Of a stretch of 5,369 nucleotides of DNA, positions 4,926 through 5,369 are shown in pieces (positions within the stretch are counted from its first letter, which is position 1; every line of letters starts with the position of its first letter). This DNA is from Nocardioidaceae bacterium (GTDB lineage: Bacteria; Actinomycetota; Actinomycetes; Propionibacteriales; Nocardioidaceae), in assembly GCA_013698435.1 (NCBI GenBank), contig JACCVA010000213.1, forward strand, positions 1 through 5,369, given 5' to 3'. The notes below the pieces were generated by a model, which worked only from the letters and a program-made list of their open reading frames with translations, had not been told where the DNA came from and searched no databases. The translations under genes were made by a program, and so were the position numbers.

Positions 4926-5369
4926 TCACACCGCGTCTGGCGACGGGCTGGCAGCAGAGGCGGCCGGCCCCGCGGGCAGGCGCAATAGGAGACCGTCCGG
5001 CCGCGTGAACGCCACCGCCGCTCCAGTGGCGAGCGGCCCGGGCAGTGCGGCGCCGGGCTCCTGGGTGCGGAGGGGACCGTGCCGGCGTATTCGCGCGACC
5101 TCGACCTCGATGATGAGGCGCCAGTCGGTGGCCGCGCCGGCCGAGGCGGACGAAAGGTGGTCAAGGCTCACCCGGGCCGTGAAACCGCTGTTGTCGTACC
5201 GCTGCGGCCCGCGGTTGACCCACGCCGTCGCCTCGGGTGCCACCCGCTGCTCGACGTGCATCGGCACGACACCGTCGGCGGACTCGAGCCGCGCGGCGAT
5301 CACCGTCGTGACGCCTTCGGTGGGGGCGCCCCTGATCAGCGCGAGCCCGGACACCTTCAGCGTCGTGTC
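4926..5369 (-). CDS. C-terminal part of an unidentified larger protein, possible beta-sandwich domain (5' end off right edge)
   Basis: The frame is open from the window edge to the TGA at 4926-4928, so 147 codons are visible and the start is missing. A GTG at 5352-5354 is in frame but has no Shine-Dalgarno, and the codons before it continue the same domain. I therefore treat the gene as truncated by the window. The residues alternate hydrophobic and polar in short strands (LKVSGLALIRG, TTVIAARL, WRLIIEVEV), with a central RYDNSGFTARV, then a Pro/Ala/Ser-rich end. There is no membrane segment or signal. The pattern recalls the Ig-like beta-sandwich tails found after actinobacterial cell-wall glycosyltransferase or glycerophosphotransferase domains, but this is a weak resemblance from memory. 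It does not match the mycobacterial neighbour of Rv3603c that I remember. The 142 bp gap suggests it is not part of the pan cluster. Function unknown. Confidence 0.7.
   Translation of the reverse strand, partial: DTTLKVSGLALIRGAPTEGVTTVIAARLESADGVVPMHVEQRVAPEATAWVNRGPQRYDNSGFTARVSLDHLSSASAGAATDWRLIIEVEVARIRRHGPLRTQEPGAALPGPLATGAAVAFTRPDGLLLRLPAGPAASAASPSPDAV

Noticed and set aside
4784..5164. N-terminal extension of the DUF2520 protein by 127 residues
   Set aside because: The added sequence is Arg-rich with no domain, overlaps the neighbouring gene in another frame, and the ATG at 4783 has a strong Shine-Dalgarno.

Overview
The window reads as a stretch of core chromosome from a high-GC actinobacterium. 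The gene order lsr2 - lysS - coaX - panD - panC - DUF2520 gene matches, as I recall it, the Mycobacterium tuberculosis Rv3597c-Rv3603c region, without the small Rv3599c-like gene between coaX and lysS. The high GC, the lsr2 start and the sequence style suggest a Nocardioides-like or related actinobacterium, but the genus is inference.

Every gene supported here lies on the minus strand, so the window is transcribed from right to left. At the right edge (4926-5369) is the C-terminal end of a larger protein that I do not recognise securely; it looks like a beta-sandwich domain. A 142 bp gap (4784-4925) follows. It holds a weak -10 candidate and a dyad, and probably separates that gene from a tight vitamin B5/CoA cluster: a DUF2520 Rossmann protein (3851-4783), panC (2926-3843), panD (2501-2929) and coaX (1702-2481). 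Spacings in this cluster are 7 bp, a 4 bp ATGA overlap and 19 bp, which points to one transcript with translational coupling. After a 60 bp gap comes lysS (124-1641). A 97 bp gap with a plausible extended -10 promoter then leads to the first eight codons of lsr2 at the left edge (1-24).

The genes form a coherent pathway. PanD makes beta-alanine from aspartate. PanC joins beta-alanine to pantoate. CoaX would phosphorylate the resulting pantothenate as the first step to coenzyme A. The DUF2520 protein is a candidate NADPH-dependent ketopantoate reductase that would supply pantoate. panB is not in the window. LysS (protein synthesis) and Lsr2 (nucleoid-associated silencer) are conserved neighbours, not pathway members.

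I see no mobile element, CRISPR array, tRNA, rRNA or defence-like system. The points most worth a second look are departures from the nucleotide-binding motifs of CoaX, the role of the DUF2520 gene, a seven-codon leader ORF in front of a lysS that lacks a Shine-Dalgarno sequence, a C8 tract at the start of panC, and the identity of the truncated gene at the right edge.
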